Positions 25,036 to 34,321 are shown, counted from the stretch's first letter. The stretch: DNA of 64,000 nucleotides from Amycolatopsis thermalba (GCF_003385215.1 NZ_PQHW01000006.1:62001-126000); one strand, 5' to 3'. The notes: generated by a model from the sequence alone, not told the origin. Program-made: numbers and translations.

Positions 25036-26894
25036 TGCGAAACCTCGTCGTCTTCGAACAGCGGGCGGATGCCGCGCGCGGCCATGATCTCGTCGTTGCC
25101 GGTGCCTGCCGCCACCATGGGCCACACCTGGGCGTCCTTGCCGACCACGAAGTCGATCACCACGGGCCGGTCGTTGATCTCCATCGCGCGGCGGATGACG
25201 TCGTCGACCTCGTCCTTGGTCTCGCACCGCAGGCCGGCGCAGCCCAGCGCCTCGGCCAGCAGCGTGAAGTCCGGGATGCGGTGCTTGTGCGTGCCGAGGT
25301 CGGTGTTGGAGTACCGCTCGGCGTAGAAGAGGTTCTGCCACTGGCGGACCATGCCCAGGTTGCCGTTGTTGATGACGGCGACCTTGATCGGCGCGCCCTC
25401 GATGGCGCAGGTGGCCAGCTCCTGGTTGGTCATCTGGAAGCAGCCGTCGCCGTCGATGGCCCACACCTGCTTGTCCGGCACGCCGAACTTGGCGCCCATC
25501 GCGGCCGGCACCGCGTAGCCCATGGTGCCGAGGCCGCCGGAGTTGAGCCAGGTGCGCGGGTGCTCGTACTTGATGAACTGCGCGGCCCACATCTGGTGCT
25601 GGCCCACGCCCGCGGCGTAGACGGCGTCCGGGCCGACGATCTGGCCGATGCGCTCGATGACGTACTGCGGCGACAGGGTGCCGTCGGAGGGCCACTCGTA
25701 ACCGGCCGGGAAGGTCTGGCGCCACGCGTCGATCTGGGTCCACCACGGGGCCAGGTCCGGCTCGCCGATGCGGTCGGTCTCGGCCTTCACCGCGTCGATC
25801 AGCTCGGTGATGATCTCCGCGCAGTCCCCCACGATCGGCACGTCGGCCTTGCGGTTCTTGGAGATCTCGGCCGGGTCGATGTCGGCGTGGACGACCTTGG
25901 CCTCCGGCGCGAACGACGACAGCTGGCCGGTCACCCGGTCGTCGAAGCGGGCGCCCAGCGCCACCAGCAGGTCGGCGCGCTGCATCGCGGCGACCGCGGC
26001 GACCGAGCCGTGCATGCCGGGCATGCCCAGGTGCTGCTGGTGCGAGTCGGGGAACGCGCCGCGCGCCATCAGCGTGGTCACCACGGGGATGCCGGTCAGC
26101 TCGGCCAGCTGCCTGAGCTGCTCGTGGGCCTGCGCCTTGATCACGCCACCGCCGACGTAGAGGACCGGGCGGCGGGCCTGCGCGATGAGCCGCGCGGCCT
26201 CGCGGACCTGCTTGCCGTGCGGGCGCAGCGTCGGCCGGTAGCCGGGCAGGTGCATCTCCGGCGGCCAGGAGAACGACGTGGTCTCCTGCAGGACGTCCTT
26301 GGGGATGTCGACCAGGACCGGGCCGGGACGGCCGGTGGAGGCCAGGTGGAACGCCTCCGCGATCACCCTCGGGATGTCGATCGGGTCGGTGACCAGGAAG
26401 TTGTGCTTGGTGACCGGCATCGTGATGCCGCAGATGTCGGCTTCCTGGAAGGCGTCGGTGCCGATCAGCGCCCGGGTCTGCTGGCCGGTGATCGCGACGA
26501 CCGGGACGGAGTCCATGTTCGCGTCGGCCAGCGGGGTGACCAGGTTGGTGGCGCCGGGGCCGGAGGTCGCCATGCAGACCCCGACCTTGCCGGTCGCCTG
26601 CGCGTACCCGGTGGCCGCGTGCCCCGCGCCCTGCTCGTGGCGGACGAGGACGTGCCGCACCTTCGTCGAGTCCAGAAGCGGGTCGTACGCCGGCAGGATC
26701 GTGCCACCCGGAATGCCGAAGACCACCTCCACGCCCATCGCCTCGAGCGACCGCACCAGCGACTGCGCGCCGGTCACCCGGACCGGCGTGCCGGCGGGCG
26801 GGGCTGGCTTGGGGCGGTTGCCGAGCTGGGCGGGCGACGCGGCGGCCGGAGTTGCTCCGGGTTTCGTTTCCGATCGCGACGTGGCGCTTGTCAT
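25032..26894 (-). CDS. ilvB: acetolactate synthase large subunit
   Basis: A 620-residue thiamine diphosphate enzyme joining two pyruvates, or pyruvate and 2-oxobutyrate, to start branched-chain amino acid synthesis. The order is PYR domain ([29 protein letters not shown], catalytic Glu in [15 protein letters not shown]), FAD-binding middle domain ([20 protein letters not shown]) and TPP domain ([42 protein letters not shown]). The ATG at 26894 is chosen; an in-frame start at 27074 would lie inside the leader region. The N-terminal 40 residues are a variable Pro/Ala-rich extension. Expression is probably controlled by the attenuator upstream. Confidence 0.97.
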   Translation of the reverse strand: MTSATSRSETKPGATPAAASPAQLGNRPKPAPPAGTPVRVTGAQSLVRSLEAMGVEVVFGIPGGTILPAYDPLLDSTKVRHVLVRHEQGAGHAATGYAQATGKVGVCMATSGPGATNLVTPLADANMDSVPVVAITGQQTRALIGTDAFQEADICGITMPVTKHNFLVTDPIDIPRVIAEAFHLASTGRPGPVLVDIPKDVLQETTSFSWPPEMHLPGYRPTLRPHGKQVREAARLIAQARRPVLYVGGGVIKAQAHEQLRQLAELTGIPVVTTLMARGAFPDSHQQHLGMPGMHGSVAAVAAMQRADLLVALGARFDDRVTGQLSSFAPEAKVVHADIDPAEISKNRKADVPIVGDCAEIITELIDAVKAETDRIGEPDLAPWWTQIDAWRQTFPAGYEWPSDGTLSPQYVIERIGQIVGPDAVYAAGVGQHQMWAAQFIKYEHPRTWLNSGGLGTMGYAVPAAMGAKFGVPDKQVWAIDGDGCFQMTNQELATCAIEGAPIKVAVINNGNLGMVRQWQNLFYAERYSNTDLGTHKHRIPDFTLLAEALGCAGLRCETKDEVDDVIRRAMEINDRPVVIDFVVGKDAQVWPMVAAGTGNDEIMAARGIRPLFEDDEVSQ

Positions 26895-26968
26895 CAGTTC
26901 TGCCTCGTGGGTCTCGTCGGGCTTCTCGTCAGGTGGTCGGGTTTGGCAATCTGGCACGGCGTGGGCAA

Positions 26969-27030
26969 CAAAAAACCCCCGCCGACCTTGGTAGGTCGCA
27001 CGAGGGTCGCGCGTCGACGCAGGCGGGCTC
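26969..27030 (-). terminator. attenuator of the ilvBNC leader
   Basis: On the minus strand an outer stem CCCGCC/GGCGGG encloses a hairpin CGACCT-ACCA-AGGTCG (26982-26997) and is followed by six T (26970-26975). It sits between the leader peptide and ilvB, where it could end transcription unless a stalled ribosome lets an alternative fold form. Confidence 0.7.
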
Positions 27031-27039
27031 GATCGGTCC

Positions 27040-27087
27040 CTACGCGTCGACGCGCGGGAAAAGTACGAGGCCAATCTGCGGTGTCAC
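27040..27087 (-). CDS. ilvB leader peptide ([15 protein letters not shown])
   Basis: A 15-residue open frame (GTG start, TAG stop) contains Ile, Leu, Val, Leu and Val codons, matching the three products of the pathway. The GTG sits exactly at the predicted transcription start, 8 nt after the -10 hexamer, so it would be read from a leaderless mRNA. Leader-peptide attenuation of ilvBNC is established in Corynebacterium; its operation here is inferred from layout. Confidence 0.7.
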   Translation of the reverse strand: MTPQIGLVLFPRVDA

Positions 27088-27094
27088 GGCGCTG

Positions 27095-27124
27095 ACGTTA
27101 ACGGTTCGCTACAGATGGTGTCAA
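27095..27124 (-). promoter_or_regulatory. ilvBNC promoter
   Basis: On the minus strand a consensus TTGACA (27119-27124) and TAACGT (27095-27100) are separated by 18 nt. Seven further bases lead to the leader-peptide GTG at 27087. This is the best sigma-70-type promoter noticed in the window. It overlaps the upstream region of the divergent PH-domain gene. Confidence 0.8.
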
Positions 27125-27201
27125 CTCTGCGGGATCGTGATCCCGGATACTGGGCAACACCCGGCGGAGGCGTCCCAGTCCGCGGAAGGCACCATGGTGT
27201 C

Positions 27202-27636
27202 GTGGCCGAAACCGAGCACGAGGGCCGGAAGGCGATCTTCCGGGTCCCGCTGATCACCCTGCTCGCCGTCGTGTTCCTGGCGGTCTGCATGATCCCCGCC
27301 GCCTTCGCCGACGTGCCGGGGCTGTGGCTGATGTACGTCATCCCGATCGCGTTGTTCGTGTACGTGCTGCGCACCCGCACCGTCGCCTCGGCCCGCGGCC
27401 TGAGCGTGCGGACGGTGTTCGGCCACCGAGAGATGCCGTGGTCGGCGCTCAAGGGCCTGGCGATCAATGACAAGGCGAAGGTGCGGGCCGTGCTGACCGA
27501 CGGCAGCGAGGTCGCGCTGCCGTCGGTGCGCACCCGGCACCTGCCGGTGATCTCCCTGGTCAGCGAGGGCCGCATGAAGGACCCGAGCGGCCTGACCGAC
27601 GACCGCGAGGAAACTCCGGACGAGGCGGCGGACTAG
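27202..27636 (+). CDS. PH-domain membrane protein (CFP-6-like)
   Basis: A 144-residue protein with two close membrane segments (VPLITLLAVVFLAVCMIPAAFAD and GLWLMYVIPIALFVYVLRTR), followed by a bacterial PH-like domain (VASARGLSVRTVFGHREMPWSALKGLAINDKAKVRAVLTDGSEVALPSVR). It corresponds in sequence type and position to M. tuberculosis Rv3004 (CFP-6), divergent from ilvB. The function is unknown. The GTG at 27202 was chosen because homology begins just after it and GGAAGG lies upstream. It ends overlapping the convergent AtzG-like gene by 4 bp. Confidence 0.85.
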   Translation: MAETEHEGRKAIFRVPLITLLAVVFLAVCMIPAAFADVPGLWLMYVIPIALFVYVLRTRTVASARGLSVRTVFGHREMPWSALKGLAINDKAKVRAVLTDGSEVALPSVRTRHLPVISLVSEGRMKDPSGLTDDREETPDEAAD

Positions 27637-27833
27637 CGGGCCCAGTCCTCGGTCCGGGCGCCGGCGCGGAAGCGCAACGCGGGATCGGCGTAGCGGGCTT
27701 CGGGCACGTCGTAGAGGGCGTCGAGCGACGCGCGCTGCCCGGTGTAGGCCGGGACGTAGGCGGCGAGTTCCGCCTCGGTCGCGGTGAGGCCGGCGGCGGC
27801 GAGCAGGCCGCGCACCATCGTCAGGTCGTCCAT
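27633..27833 (-). CDS. AtzG-like small amidase partner (DUF4089)
   Basis: A 66-residue helical protein: TMVRGLLAAAGLTATEAELAAYVPAYTGQRASLDALYDVPEARYADPALRFRAG. This matches the AtzG/DUF4089 family of small partners of AtzE-type amidases, which form an amidase complex resembling GatCA. The amidase gene ends 9 bp upstream on the same strand, supporting that pairing. The start is the ATG at 27833, with GGGAG upstream. Confidence 0.75.
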   Translation of the reverse strand: MDDLTMVRGLLAAAGLTATEAELAAYVPAYTGQRASLDALYDVPEARYADPALRFRAGARTEDWAR

Positions 27834-27842
27834 GGTCTCCCC

Positions 27843-29252
27843 TCAGGCCGCGGCCACGCCGGCCGGCCGCGGCACGCGCAGGTGCCAGTCGGTGCTCTGC
27901 TGGAACGCGTCGCCGGCACGCAGGATCGCCGCCTCGCCGAACGCGGGGCCGGCCAGTTGCAGCGACAACGGCATCCCGTCGGCGGTGAACCCCATCGGCA
28001 CGGCCAGCGCCGGGTTGCCGACGCTGTCCCAGTAGGGCGTGAAGATCAGCGAGAACAGCTCGCCGACGTCCACTCCCCCGCCCGGCGTGGTGAGGCTCGC
28101 GAAGGCCGGCGCGCCGACCGCGGCTGTGGGTGCGGCGATCACGTCGACCGTCTCGAACAGCCGGGCCAGTGCGTCCTGCGCGACCCGGCGCACCCGCTGG
28201 GCCTGCACGTAGTCCGCGCCGGAGGCCATCGCGCCGGTCACCAGCATCGCGCGGGTGGCCGGGTAGTAGTCGTCCCAGCGGCCGCCCAGGTCGTTGCGGT
28301 GGTAGGCCAGTGCTTCGCAGCCCATCGTCACCAGGTCGGCGGTGATCATCTCGCTCCAGTACGGCAGCGTGACCTCGACGACCGTCGCGCCCTGCTCGGC
28401 GAGCACCGCGACCGCCGCGTCGAACGCCGGCGCCAGCGCCGGGTCGGCGTGGTCCGGGAAATGCCCTTCGCGCACCACGCCGATCCGCAGCCCGGTCAGG
28501 TCGCCGTCGAAGTCGGGCGCGGTGAACGGCGCGTCGACGCAGTCCGGGTCGCTGGTGTCGAGCCCGGCGAGCACCTCCAGCACGGCCGCGCAGTCCCGGG
28601 CCGAGCGGGCGAGCGGTCCGATGTGGTCGAGGCTGTAGCCCAGCGGCACGCACCCGGACTTGGGCACCCGGCCGAACGTCGGCATCAGGCCGGTGACCCC
28701 GCAGAAGGCCGCCGGGATGCGGATGCTGCCCGCGGTGTCGGTGCCCAGCCCGGCCAGGAACATCCCGGCCGCGATCCCGCTGCCGGTGCCGGAGCTGGAC
28801 CCGCCCGGCCAGGTGTCCGGGTTCCACGGGTTGCGCGGCACCGGGAACGGCTTGGTGTCGTCCGGCATGCCGCAGGCGAACTCCATCGTCGAGGTCTTGC
28901 CCGTGATCACCGCGCCGGCGGCCTTGAGGCGCGCGACGACGGGCGCGTCCCGGCCCGCGCCCCACGCCGGGTCGAGGACCAGGCTCTGCGCGGTGGTCGG
29001 GCCCTCGGCCATCGCGATGATGTCCTTGACGCCGAACGGGATCCCGTGCAGCGGGCCGCGGTCCACGCCGCGCGCCAGCTCGGCGTCGGCCGCCGCGGCC
29101 CGCTCCAGCGCGTAGTCGTCGAGGCGGTGCAGGTAGGTGCCGATCTCGGCGTCGTGCCGGTCGGCGGCGGCGATCGCGGCTTCGGTGAGCGCGACGGAGG
29201 TGGTGGTGCCCGCGCGCAGCGCGGCGGCCGCGTCGGTGACGGTCTGGATCAT
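27843..29252 (-). CDS. amidase-signature-family hydrolase (AtzE-like)
   Basis: A 469-residue amidase-signature enzyme that hydrolyses a carboxamide through a Ser-cisSer-Lys triad. The Lys lies in GIPFGVKDIIAM, the glycine/serine motif is GGSSSGTGSGIAAGMF, and the nucleophile region is GTDTAGSIRIPAAFCGVTGLMPT. The following AtzG-like gene makes an AtzE-type enzyme likely, but nothing shows the substrate; carboxybiuret hydrolysis is known only for the AtzE prototype. The ATG at 29252 overlaps the GntR stop by 4 bp, so the three genes (GntR, amidase, AtzG) form one operon. Confidence 0.85.
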   Translation of the reverse strand: MIQTVTDAAAALRAGTTTSVALTEAAIAAADRHDAEIGTYLHRLDDYALERAAAADAELARGVDRGPLHGIPFGVKDIIAMAEGPTTAQSLVLDPAWGAGRDAPVVARLKAAGAVITGKTSTMEFACGMPDDTKPFPVPRNPWNPDTWPGGSSSGTGSGIAAGMFLAGLGTDTAGSIRIPAAFCGVTGLMPTFGRVPKSGCVPLGYSLDHIGPLARSARDCAAVLEVLAGLDTSDPDCVDAPFTAPDFDGDLTGLRIGVVREGHFPDHADPALAPAFDAAVAVLAEQGATVVEVTLPYWSEMITADLVTMGCEALAYHRNDLGGRWDDYYPATRAMLVTGAMASGADYVQAQRVRRVAQDALARLFETVDVIAAPTAAVGAPAFASLTTPGGGVDVGELFSLIFTPYWDSVGNPALAVPMGFTADGMPLSLQLAGPAFGEAAILRAGDAFQQSTDWHLRVPRPAGVAAA

Positions 29253-30001
29253 GCTTCCCTCCCGTGGAGCCGGGTGCCGCGCGAGACGAACCGGAACCGG
29301 TCGGCGCGGATGTGGATGAAGGCCAGGTCGAACGGGCGCCCGGCGGGGTCGGCGATGGTCTGCTCGGTGACCAGGACGGGCGCGCCGGGCGCGATGCCCA
29401 GCGCCGCGGCGACGAACGGGTCGGCGGGCTCGGCGCCGATGATGAACTCCGACTGTCCGAACTCGACTCCGGCGTCGGCCAGGAGGGCGTACCAGTCGGT
29501 GACGAACGGGGTGTCCCGCAGCCGCGCGGCCTCGGGGAAGAGCGCGTAGTTGGTGGCGAGCCAGATCGGCTCCTCCTGGTGCAGCGCGACGTACTCCAGG
29601 CGCAGGCACGGGGTTCCGGCCGGCGCGCCGAGCCGGTCGGCGACCAGCGCGGGCGCGGCGATCTCGGAGCGGTCGAGCAGCCGGGGCCGGGTCCGGCGGT
29701 TGAGCAGGCTGTGCTGGTCCGGCCGGATGACGCCGTGGACCTCGACCAGCTTCTCGTCGGCCGGCCGGACGACCGCGTGCGTGCCGATGCCCTGGGTGCG
29801 TTCGATGAGCCCCTCGGCGCGAAGCAGGGACAGCGCCTCGCGGACGGTGGCGCGGGAGGCGCCGTGGGCGGCCATCAGCGCGGCCTCGGCGGGCAGCTGC
29901 CCGCCGGGGTAGCGGCCGCCCTGGACGGCCGCGCGGATCATGTCCCGCAGGCGCCGCACGTCGTGGGCCCGCGCTTCGCCGCGCCGGTACTGGGTGCTCA
30001 T
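29249..30001 (-). CDS. GntR-family (HutC type) transcriptional regulator
   Basis: A 250-residue regulator with a winged helix-turn-helix (RLRDMIRAAVQGGRYPGGQLPAEAALMAAHGASRATVREALSLLRAEGLIERTQGIGTHAV, residues about 18-78) and a UTRA ligand-binding domain (LRLEYVALHQEEPIWLATNYALFPEAA, DPAGRPFDLAFIHIRADRFRFVSR). HutC/UTRA regulators bind small molecules such as the substrate of the adjacent operon. Being first in the operon with the amidase suggests self-regulation by the amidase substrate, which is inference. The ATG at 30001 marks the start of homology. Confidence 0.87.
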   Translation of the reverse strand: MSTQYRRGEARAHDVRRLRDMIRAAVQGGRYPGGQLPAEAALMAAHGASRATVREALSLLRAEGLIERTQGIGTHAVVRPADEKLVEVHGVIRPDQHSLLNRRTRPRLLDRSEIAAPALVADRLGAPAGTPCLRLEYVALHQEEPIWLATNYALFPEAARLRDTPFVTDWYALLADAGVEFGQSEFIIGAEPADPFVAAALGIAPGAPVLVTEQTIADPAGRPFDLAFIHIRADRFRFVSRGTRLHGREA

Positions 30002-30316
30002 TCCCGGCGACGCTAGGCAGCGCGCTTTGCCGGGCGGTCTCCACGGCATCACCGGCGTGTTACCGCCGGTTCCGTGACGGGGGCGAACTTCGGCGAGGCC
30101 CATATCCGATCCTTTCGCTCGGGTGCCGGAAAGCTAGGAATCGCGTATTTCGGCCGGGTATCCGATGCCGTTGCGCCCGGTTACGCCGCTTCTCACTCCG
30201 TGGACACCCGCGCTGAACTGCGGTTTCACCCCGGCCGGTGCGGGATGCGCCGAATTCGGTGTGGGATGCGCCGCCGGTTGATCGAAACCTGCGCGGCCGG
30301 GCGTAATCTGGCGGAC
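30002..30316 (+). promoter_or_regulatory. ilvD promoter region with 21-bp-spaced direct repeats
   Basis: This 315-bp gap separates GntR and ilvD. TAATCT (30304-30309) lies 7 nt before the ilvD ATG, suggesting a leaderless transcript. GGGATGCGCCG occurs twice, at 30242-30252 and 30263-30273, exactly 21 bp (two helical turns) apart and about 45-75 bp upstream of the start, a usual place for an activator. Nothing gene-like was found in the rest. Confidence 0.55.
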
Positions 30317-32161
30317 ATGCCTGCTCTGCGTTCCCGAACAACCACCCATGGCCGCAACGCCGCGGGCGCCCGGTCCCTCTGGCGGGCCACCGGGCTGACC
30401 GACGGCGACTTCGGCAAGCCGATCGTCGCGATCGCCAACTCCTACACCCAGTTCGTGCCCGGGCACGTACACCTCAAGGACCTCGGTGACATCGTGGCCG
30501 GGGCGATCCGCGAGGCCGGTGGCGTGGCGCGCGAGTTCCACACGATCGCGGTGGACGACGGCATCGCGATGGGGCACAGCGGCATGCTCTACTCGCTGCC
30601 CTCGCGCGAGATCATCGCCGACTCCGTCGAGTACATGGTCAACGCGCACCAGGCCGACGCGCTGGTCTGCATCTCCAACTGCGACAAGATCACGCCGGGC
30701 ATGCTCAACGCCGCGATGCGGCTGAACATCCCGGTGGTGTTCGTCTCCGGCGGGCCGATGGAGGCCGGCAAGGCGGTCGTGGTCGACGGTGTCGCGCACG
30801 CGCCGACCGACCTGATCACCAGCATCTCCGCCTCGGCCAACCCCGCTGTCGACGAGGAGGGCCTGTCCATTGTGGAGCGGTCCGCGTGCCCGACGTGCGG
30901 GTCGTGCTCGGGCATGTTCACCGCGAATTCGATGAACTGCCTGACCGAGGCGCTGGGCCTGTCGCTGCCGGGCAACGGCTCGACGCTGGCGACGCACGCC
31001 GCGCGCCGCAAGCTGTTCGAGGACGCCGGCCGCACCGTGATGGAGCTGTGCAAGCGCTGGTACGGCGAGGACGACGACAGCGTGCTGCCGCGCTCGATCG
31101 CCAACCGCAAGGCGTTCGAGAACGCGATGGCGCTGGACATGGCGATGGGCGGCTCGACCAACACGGTGCTGCACATCCTGGCCGCGGCGCAGGAGGGCGA
31201 GGTCGACTTCACGATCTCCGACATCGACGAGATCGGCCGCCGCGTGCCGTGCCTGTCGAAGGTCGCGCCGAACTCCGACTACCACATGGAGGACGTGCAC
31301 CGGGCCGGTGGCATCCCGGCGATCCTGGGCGAGCTGAACCGGGCCGGGCTGCTCAACACCGATGTGCGCGCCGTGCACTCGCCGTCGCTGGAGCAGTGGC
31401 TGTCCACGTGGGACATCCGCGGCGGGTCGCCGTCCGCGGAAGCGATCGAGCTGTTCCACGCCGCGCCCGGCGGGGTCCGCACCACGGAGGCGTTCTCCAC
31501 GTCCAACCGGTGGACCGAGCTGGACACGGACGCGGCGAACGGCTGCATCCGCGACATCGAGCACGCCTACACCAAGGACGGCGGGCTCGCGGTGCTGCGC
31601 GGCAACCTGGCCGAGAACGGCGCGGTGATCAAGTCCGCCGGTATCGACGAGGAGCTGTGGCGGTTCCAGGGCCCGGCGCGGGTGGTCGAGAGCCAGGAGG
31701 AGGCCGTTTCGGTCATCCTGGGCAAGCAGATCCAGCCGGGCGAGGTGCTGGTGGTGCGCTACGAGGGTCCGGCCGGCGGGCCGGGCATGCAGGAGATGCT
31801 GCACCCGACGGCGTTCCTGAAGGGTGCCGGGCTGGGCAAGAAGTGCGCCCTGATCACCGACGGCCGGTTCTCCGGTGGCTCGTCGGGCATCTCGGTCGGG
31901 CACATCTCGCCGGAGGCCGCGTCCGGCGGGACGATCGGCCTGGTGGAAAACGGCGACCAGATCCTGATCGACGTGCACGAACGGAAGCTGGAGCTGCTGG
32001 TGGGCGCCGAGGTGCTGGCCGAACGCCGCGCGAAGATGGAGGCGTCGGAGCGCCCGTGGCAGCCGGTGGACCGCCAGCGCCCGGTGACCGCGGCACTACG
32101 CGCCTACGCCCGGATGGCCACCTCGGCCGACACGGGCGCGGTCCGCAACCCGGACAAGTAG
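30317..32161 (+). CDS. ilvD: dihydroxy-acid dehydratase
   Basis: A 614-residue Fe-S dehydratase converting dihydroxy acids to 2-oxo acids, the shared third step of valine, leucine and isoleucine synthesis. Cluster and active-site motifs are visible: [66 protein letters not shown] and [26 protein letters not shown]. The ATG at 30317 is preceded by a -10-like hexamer 7 nt away rather than a ribosome site. It is the only ilv gene on the plus strand and is not part of the ilvBNC operon. Confidence 0.97.
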   Translation: MPALRSRTTTHGRNAAGARSLWRATGLTDGDFGKPIVAIANSYTQFVPGHVHLKDLGDIVAGAIREAGGVAREFHTIAVDDGIAMGHSGMLYSLPSREIIADSVEYMVNAHQADALVCISNCDKITPGMLNAAMRLNIPVVFVSGGPMEAGKAVVVDGVAHAPTDLITSISASANPAVDEEGLSIVERSACPTCGSCSGMFTANSMNCLTEALGLSLPGNGSTLATHAARRKLFEDAGRTVMELCKRWYGEDDDSVLPRSIANRKAFENAMALDMAMGGSTNTVLHILAAAQEGEVDFTISDIDEIGRRVPCLSKVAPNSDYHMEDVHRAGGIPAILGELNRAGLLNTDVRAVHSPSLEQWLSTWDIRGGSPSAEAIELFHAAPGGVRTTEAFSTSNRWTELDTDAANGCIRDIEHAYTKDGGLAVLRGNLAENGAVIKSAGIDEELWRFQGPARVVESQEEAVSVILGKQIQPGEVLVVRYEGPAGGPGMQEMLHPTAFLKGAGLGKKCALITDGRFSGGSSGISVGHISPEAASGGTIGLVENGDQILIDVHERKLELLVGAEVLAERRAKMEASERPWQPVDRQRPVTAALRAYARMATSADTGAVRNPDK

Positions 32162-32171
32162 GCCTGACGCG

Positions 32172-32208
32172 AAAAGGGCCCCGGCTGCGAGCAGCCGGGG
32201 CCCTTTTT
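32172..32208. terminator. bidirectional terminator of ilvD and doxX-like gene
   Basis: A perfect hairpin with a 17-bp stem (AAAAGGGCCCCGGCTGC, 2-nt loop, complement) flanked by A and T runs, 11 nt after the ilvD stop and 13 nt from the convergent gene's stop. It can work in both directions. Confidence 0.93.
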
Positions 32209-32220
32209 CGTCGTCCGGGT

Positions 32221-32859
32221 TCAGCGGGCCAGCACGATGACCACGACGGCCGCCGCGGCGGCGATCAGCAGGAAGAACACCCCGAACGGCACCGGGCGGC
32301 GGCGCCACGGGGTGTTGACGTCCAGGGCGATCCGGCCGGATCCGGTGAACAGCAGGGTGAACGCCACGGCCGCCAGCAGCAGCTCGAACTCGAAGCCACG
32401 CGGCTCGAAGAACCCGCCGCTCCACTGGACGTACACGATGTTCGCGGTGACGCCGAGCAGCGCGGCCGCCCCGATCTGCGTGAACAGGCCCAGCACGATC
32501 AGCACGGCGCCGATCAGCTCGCTCAGCCCGGTGACCCACGCGAGCAGCGTCGGCTGGGCCGTGTAACCCATCGACTCCAGCATCCGCGCCGTGCCGTCGA
32601 TGCCGGGGCCGTTGAACAGCCCGAACACCTTCTGCAGCCCGTGCGCGCCCACGATCGCCCCGAGCACGAGCCGCAGCACGAGCAGGCCGAAGTCGATCCC
32701 GCCGTGGTACCGGTTGACCGGCGGCGACGGCCGGTCCTCGACGTCGGAGAGCAAGCTGGTGGCGCCGGTGTCCGTGGCCTCGTAGTACCCGGACTCCGTG
32801 AACAGGTTCTGGGTCTTCGGCTCGTCCTGAGGGCTGGTCACCCGCGCAGGGTAGGCCAT
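32221..32859 (-). CDS. DoxX-family membrane protein
   Basis: A 212-residue protein with a polar N-terminus (about 60 residues) and four membrane segments: GLLVLRLVLGAIVGAHGLQKVFG, TLLAWVTGLSELIGAVLIVLGLF, IGAAALLGVTANIVYVQW and FELLLAAVAFTLLFTGSGRIALD, then a last hydrophobic tail. It matches DoxX/SURF4-like proteins and, by position, M. tuberculosis Rv3005c, a partner of superoxide dismutase SodA in an oxidative-stress complex. The start may be the ATG at 32859 or the GTG at 32841 (VTSPQDEPK); neither has a strong ribosome site. Confidence 0.85.
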   Translation of the reverse strand: MAYPARVTSPQDEPKTQNLFTESGYYEATDTGATSLLSDVEDRPSPPVNRYHGGIDFGLLVLRLVLGAIVGAHGLQKVFGLFNGPGIDGTARMLESMGYTAQPTLLAWVTGLSELIGAVLIVLGLFTQIGAAALLGVTANIVYVQWSGGFFEPRGFEFELLLAAVAFTLLFTGSGRIALDVNTPWRRRPVPFGVFFLLIAAAAAVVVIVLAR

Positions 32860-32889
32860 CCGTGTCGGAAGCGCGACAGGTTCCGGTGT

Positions 32890-33966
32890 TCAGCTGCCGA
32901 ACACCGACATGATGAGCGCGCCCAGCGCCGCGGGGAACACCTCTGCCGGGTCGGCCTCGCCGGTGGTCAGCGTCGCCGTCAGGGTCCGGCTGCCGTCCGG
33001 CGTGCTGATCATCAGGGCGCCGTAGCCGCCCGGGGCGCCGCCGTTGTGGTGCACGATCGTGCCCGCCGGGCCGAGGTCCTGCACCCACAGGCCGAGGCCG
33101 AGGTTGAGCTCGCCGTGCGGCGTGATCATCTCGGTCAGCAGCGGGGTGGGCAGGAGCCGGCCGCCGAGCAACGCGGAGATGAAGGTGTTCAGGTCCTCGG
33201 CGGTCGAGATCAGGTCACCGGCGCCGGCCAGCATGGTGGGGTTCTGGCGGCTGACGTCGACGAGGTGCCACTCGCCGCCGTCCTCGTAGCGGTAGTAGCC
33301 GTGGGCGTGCGGGCCGGGGAGGTCCGGGGAGGTCGCGGACACCACGGTGTCCGCCAGCCCGAGCGGCCCGAGGATGCGCCGCTGGGCCTCCTCGGCGTAG
33401 GTGTTGCCGGTGACCGCCTCGATCAGCAGCACGGCGACGGTGTAGTTGGTGTTGGAGTAGCTCTGGCCCTCGCCCGGCTCGAACCGCGGCGGCCGCGACA
33501 GCGCGAACCGCACCAGCTCCTCGGGCTGGTAGGCGTGGAAGCGGTTGTCCACCCACGCCTTGCCCTGCGACGGGAGCCCCATCACGAACGTGCCGTCGGC
33601 GTCGAGCTCACCGGTGTAGTTGTAGAGGCCGCTGGTGTGCCGCAACAGCATCCGCACGGTGATCCGCTCGTCGAGCCCGAACCCGGGCAGGTGACCGGCC
33701 ACCGGGCCGTCCAGCTCGATCCGGCCCTCGGCGACCAGCTGGAGCACCAGCGTCGCGGTGAAGGTCTTCATGACGCTGCCCGCCCAGGCCCTCCCGTTGA
33801 CCGGCGCCTCGTCGGCCGAGCCCAGCTCGCGCACCCCGGCGCGGCCCGTCCAGTCGCCCTGCCCGTCGTGCACGCACAGCTCGGCGGCGGTGAACCCGGC
33901 GTCGACGAGGGCCTGGACGGCCTGCTGCAACTCGGGGCGGTGGGTGGTGGTGGCGGTGTGCTGCAT
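32890..33966 (-). CDS. beta-lactamase-like serine hydrolase
   Basis: A 358-residue member of the serine beta-lactamase/D-Ala-D-Ala carboxypeptidase (class C, DUF302-free) superfamily. The catalytic SxxK is SVMK (Ser64, Lys67), the YxN motif is YSN (170-172), and the third motif is HNGG near residue 320. There is no signal peptide at the chosen ATG (33966), so it may be a cytoplasmic esterase or peptidase rather than an exported beta-lactamase. It is downstream of the VOC and dehydrogenase genes on the same strand with a 106-bp gap. Confidence 0.85.
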   Translation of the reverse strand: MQHTATTTHRPELQQAVQALVDAGFTAAELCVHDGQGDWTGRAGVRELGSADEAPVNGRAWAGSVMKTFTATLVLQLVAEGRIELDGPVAGHLPGFGLDERITVRMLLRHTSGLYNYTGELDADGTFVMGLPSQGKAWVDNRFHAYQPEELVRFALSRPPRFEPGEGQSYSNTNYTVAVLLIEAVTGNTYAEEAQRRILGPLGLADTVVSATSPDLPGPHAHGYYRYEDGGEWHLVDVSRQNPTMLAGAGDLISTAEDLNTFISALLGGRLLPTPLLTEMITPHGELNLGLGLWVQDLGPAGTIVHHNGGAPGGYGALMISTPDGSRTLTATLTTGEADPAEVFPAALGALIMSVFGS

Positions 33967-34072
33967 CGTGCGCTCCTGTGTTCGGTCCGGCTTGATGCGA
34001 CTACGTTCGCCCGCCGGCCTGACACCGGACCGCCTCCGCGCTGACACGGCGGCTGACACGCCCCGGGGTTTG

Positions 34073-34321
34073 TCAGGCGGGTTGGCGCTCGCCCGCGCTG
34101 CGCTCGATGCAGAACTCGTTTCCTTCGGGATCGAGCAGCGTGACCCAGCCGAGCCCGTCGGGTGTCCGGTGGTCCTCGTGCACGCGCGCGCCGAGCCCGA
34201 GGAGGCGCGCGACCTCCGCGTCACGGGACCGTTCGTCCGGCATCCAGTCGAAGTGGACGCGGTTCTTCCGGGCCAGCCCGTACGGCTCGGCGCAGTCGAT
34301 CGTCACGTGGCGGAGGATCAT
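34073..34321 (-). CDS. VOC-family protein, internally shortened
   Basis: An 82-residue remnant of a glyoxalase/bleomycin-resistance (VOC) domain. The N-terminus MILRHVTIDCAEPYGLAR and C-terminus KNRVHFDWMPDERSRDAEVARLLGLGARVHEDHRTPDGLGWVTLLDPEGNEFCIERS are both typical. The roughly 35-45 residues that normally lie between them (the FWSAVLG helix and next strands) are missing, in frame, at residues 18-19. Family members pair two complete modules for metal binding, so this product is probably inactive. The ATG at 34321 starts 3 bp after the dehydrogenase stop, so it is coupled to that gene. Confidence 0.7.
   Translation of the reverse strand: MILRHVTIDCAEPYGLARKNRVHFDWMPDERSRDAEVARLLGLGARVHEDHRTPDGLGWVTLLDPEGNEFCIERSAGERQPA

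Noticed and set aside
25032-27074. Longer ilvB form starting at 27074
   Set aside because: It would place the leader peptide and attenuator inside the coding region; the extra residues show no homology and the ATG at 26894 has a ribosome site.
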